The notes under the pieces were generated by a model that saw only the letters and a list, made by a program, of their open reading frames with translations, was not told where the DNA came from and ran no database searches. DNA of 44,682 bases from Verrucomicrobia subdivision 3 bacterium UBA7542 (GTDB taxonomy: Bacteria; Verrucomicrobiota; Verrucomicrobiia; Limisphaerales; UBA11358): positions 1-44,682 of the forward strand of contig DLMG01000059.1 in assembly GCA_002479245.1 (NCBI GenBank), in the 5' to 3' direction. A program made the translations under genes and the position numbers. How positions within the stretch are numbered: position 1 is the first letter of the stretch; each line of letters begins with the position of its first letter. This document shows, in pieces, positions 43,876 to 44,682 of the stretch.

Positions 43876-44682
43876 TCACCGGACTGAATTGGTCGCGACG
43901 TCGTCATAGACCCGAACGTAATCCACCTGCATTTCCCCGGGGAAAACAGTTTGGGCGTCTGGATTGCCGCCGTAGTCGCCGCCCACCGCCAGGTTCATGA
44001 TGATATAAAACGGCTGATTGAACGGCGCCGGATACGCGGCCTTCACCGTGGACCAATTGGTTTGCGTTTCATAAAGATGATTATCCACATACCAATTGAT
44101 GGTGTTGGTCGTCCATTCCAGGAGATACACGTGAAAGTTGGTGGCTCCGTCATTCCGTGGAAACGTGTGCCTTCCCGTGGAATGAAGATGGCGGCCATCC
44201 GCGCCCGCGTAATGGAGGGTTCCCTGCACCACCGCAGGATTGCTTCCCTTGTTTTCCATGACATCAATTTCACCACTGGCCGGCCAGCGGCCGTAGGCCG
44301 AATGTTCGGGCATCAGCCACAGCGCCGGCCAATAACCCCGGCCCCCGGGAAATTTCGCGCGAAATTCGAAGCGACCATATTTTTGGGCAAAAAGCCCCTG
44401 GCTTTTCAGGCGGGCTGACGTGTAAAAAATTCCATCGGCCGGTTTGGCCCGGGCGATAATGTGGAGGACGCCGTTGCTGACGCAGACATTCTCAGGACGG
44501 TCGGTGTAATCCTCCAATTCGTGATTTCCCCAGCCATGATGATTTCCGATCTCGAACTTCCAATGATTCGTATCAATCGAGACACCGTTGAATTCGTCGC
44601 TCCAAACCAGTTGCCAATCCCCTCGCGCCGTGAAGGTTCCCAACGCGATCGCCGCGCCGGCCAGCCACGGGCGCAGTCGTCC
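43876..44682 (-). CDS. Secreted GH16 beta-glucanase (laminarinase type), 5' end outside window
   Basis: The frame is open to the right edge; the visible part begins inside a signal peptide (RLRPWLAGAAIALGTFTA), so the true start is probably only a few residues outside. The GH16 jelly-roll shows WQLVWSDEFNGVSIDTNHWK, YTSARLKSQGLFAQKYGRFE, FPGGRGYWPALWLMP and the catalytic strand GEIDVMENKG, where the first Glu is nucleophile and the last the acid/base. NWYVDNHLYETQT and FYIIMNLAVGGDYGGNP follow, then the final strand MQVDYVRVYDD. This is the GH16_3 pattern, typical of endo-beta-1,3-glucanases acting on laminarin. There is no extra binding module. It fits the glucan theme of the central region though separated from it by 12 kb. 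Confidence 0.92.
   Translation of the reverse strand, partial: GRLRPWLAGAAIALGTFTARGDWQLVWSDEFNGVSIDTNHWKFEIGNHHGWGNHELEDYTDRPENVCVSNGVLHIIARAKPADGIFYTSARLKSQGLFAQKYGRFEFRAKFPGGRGYWPALWLMPEHSAYGRWPASGEIDVMENKGSNPAVVQGTLHYAGADGRHLHSTGRHTFPRNDGATNFHVYLLEWTTNTINWYVDNHLYETQTNWSTVKAAYPAPFNQPFYIIMNLAVGGDYGGNPDAQTVFPGEMQVDYVRVYDDVATNSVR

Overview
The window looks like a chromosomal segment of a Verrucomicrobiota-type bacterium. This is an inference from style: two small secreted proteins end in PEP-CTERM sorting signals, long secreted proteins carry Ig-like and LamG modules, glycosidases are numerous, and there is no SusC/SusD pair such as Bacteroidota would have. No rRNA, tRNA or CRISPR array was seen.

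Left part (1-5.9 kb): the 5' portion of a giant secreted adhesin-like protein runs off the left edge. Divergent from it is an overlapping two-gene regulatory operon, a membrane histidine kinase and a NarL-type response regulator.

Central part (5.9-32.3 kb): a polysaccharide-degradation region. It holds two broken GH5 exo-glucanase genes, a GH18 protein, a GH2-polysaccharide lyase fusion, GH30, two large GH2 enzymes, a probable GH-Q-type glucan phosphorylase, two TIM-barrel glycosidases that resemble GH158, and three sugar transporters (two GPH type, one sugar-porter MFS). With the GH16 at the right edge this suggests use of beta-1,3/1,6-glucan such as laminarin or fungal wall (GH30, GH16, GH5, GH158-like, phosphorylase, with GH18 for chitin). 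The GH2 and lyase domains point to a second, uronate-containing substrate. Secreted hydrolases would cut the polymer, transporters would import oligosaccharides, and the signal-less phosphorylase would act in the cytoplasm. Between about 21.58 and 25.27 kb lies a visibly GC-richer block (one transporter, one glycosidase). Its two borders are related copies of the same glycosidase-3'/transporter-5' junction.

Right part (32.5-43.7 kb): an array of three intact and one decayed paralogue of a membrane-anchored SGNH-hydrolase-like/TPR protein, interleaved with two PEP-CTERM genes. The two PEP-CTERM genes share a promoter-like sequence, and three of the SGNH-TPR copies share an upstream element. 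Two small hairpin-rich elements with terminal inverted repeats sit in or beside the array; one has a clean 9-bp target duplication. The window ends in the 5'-truncated GH16 gene.

At least five intergenic regions carry a short palindrome of the type CCCTC-TTTN-GAGGG. Frameshifted genes, truncated glycosidases, a transposase fragment and a decayed paralogue show that the region has been repeatedly rearranged.
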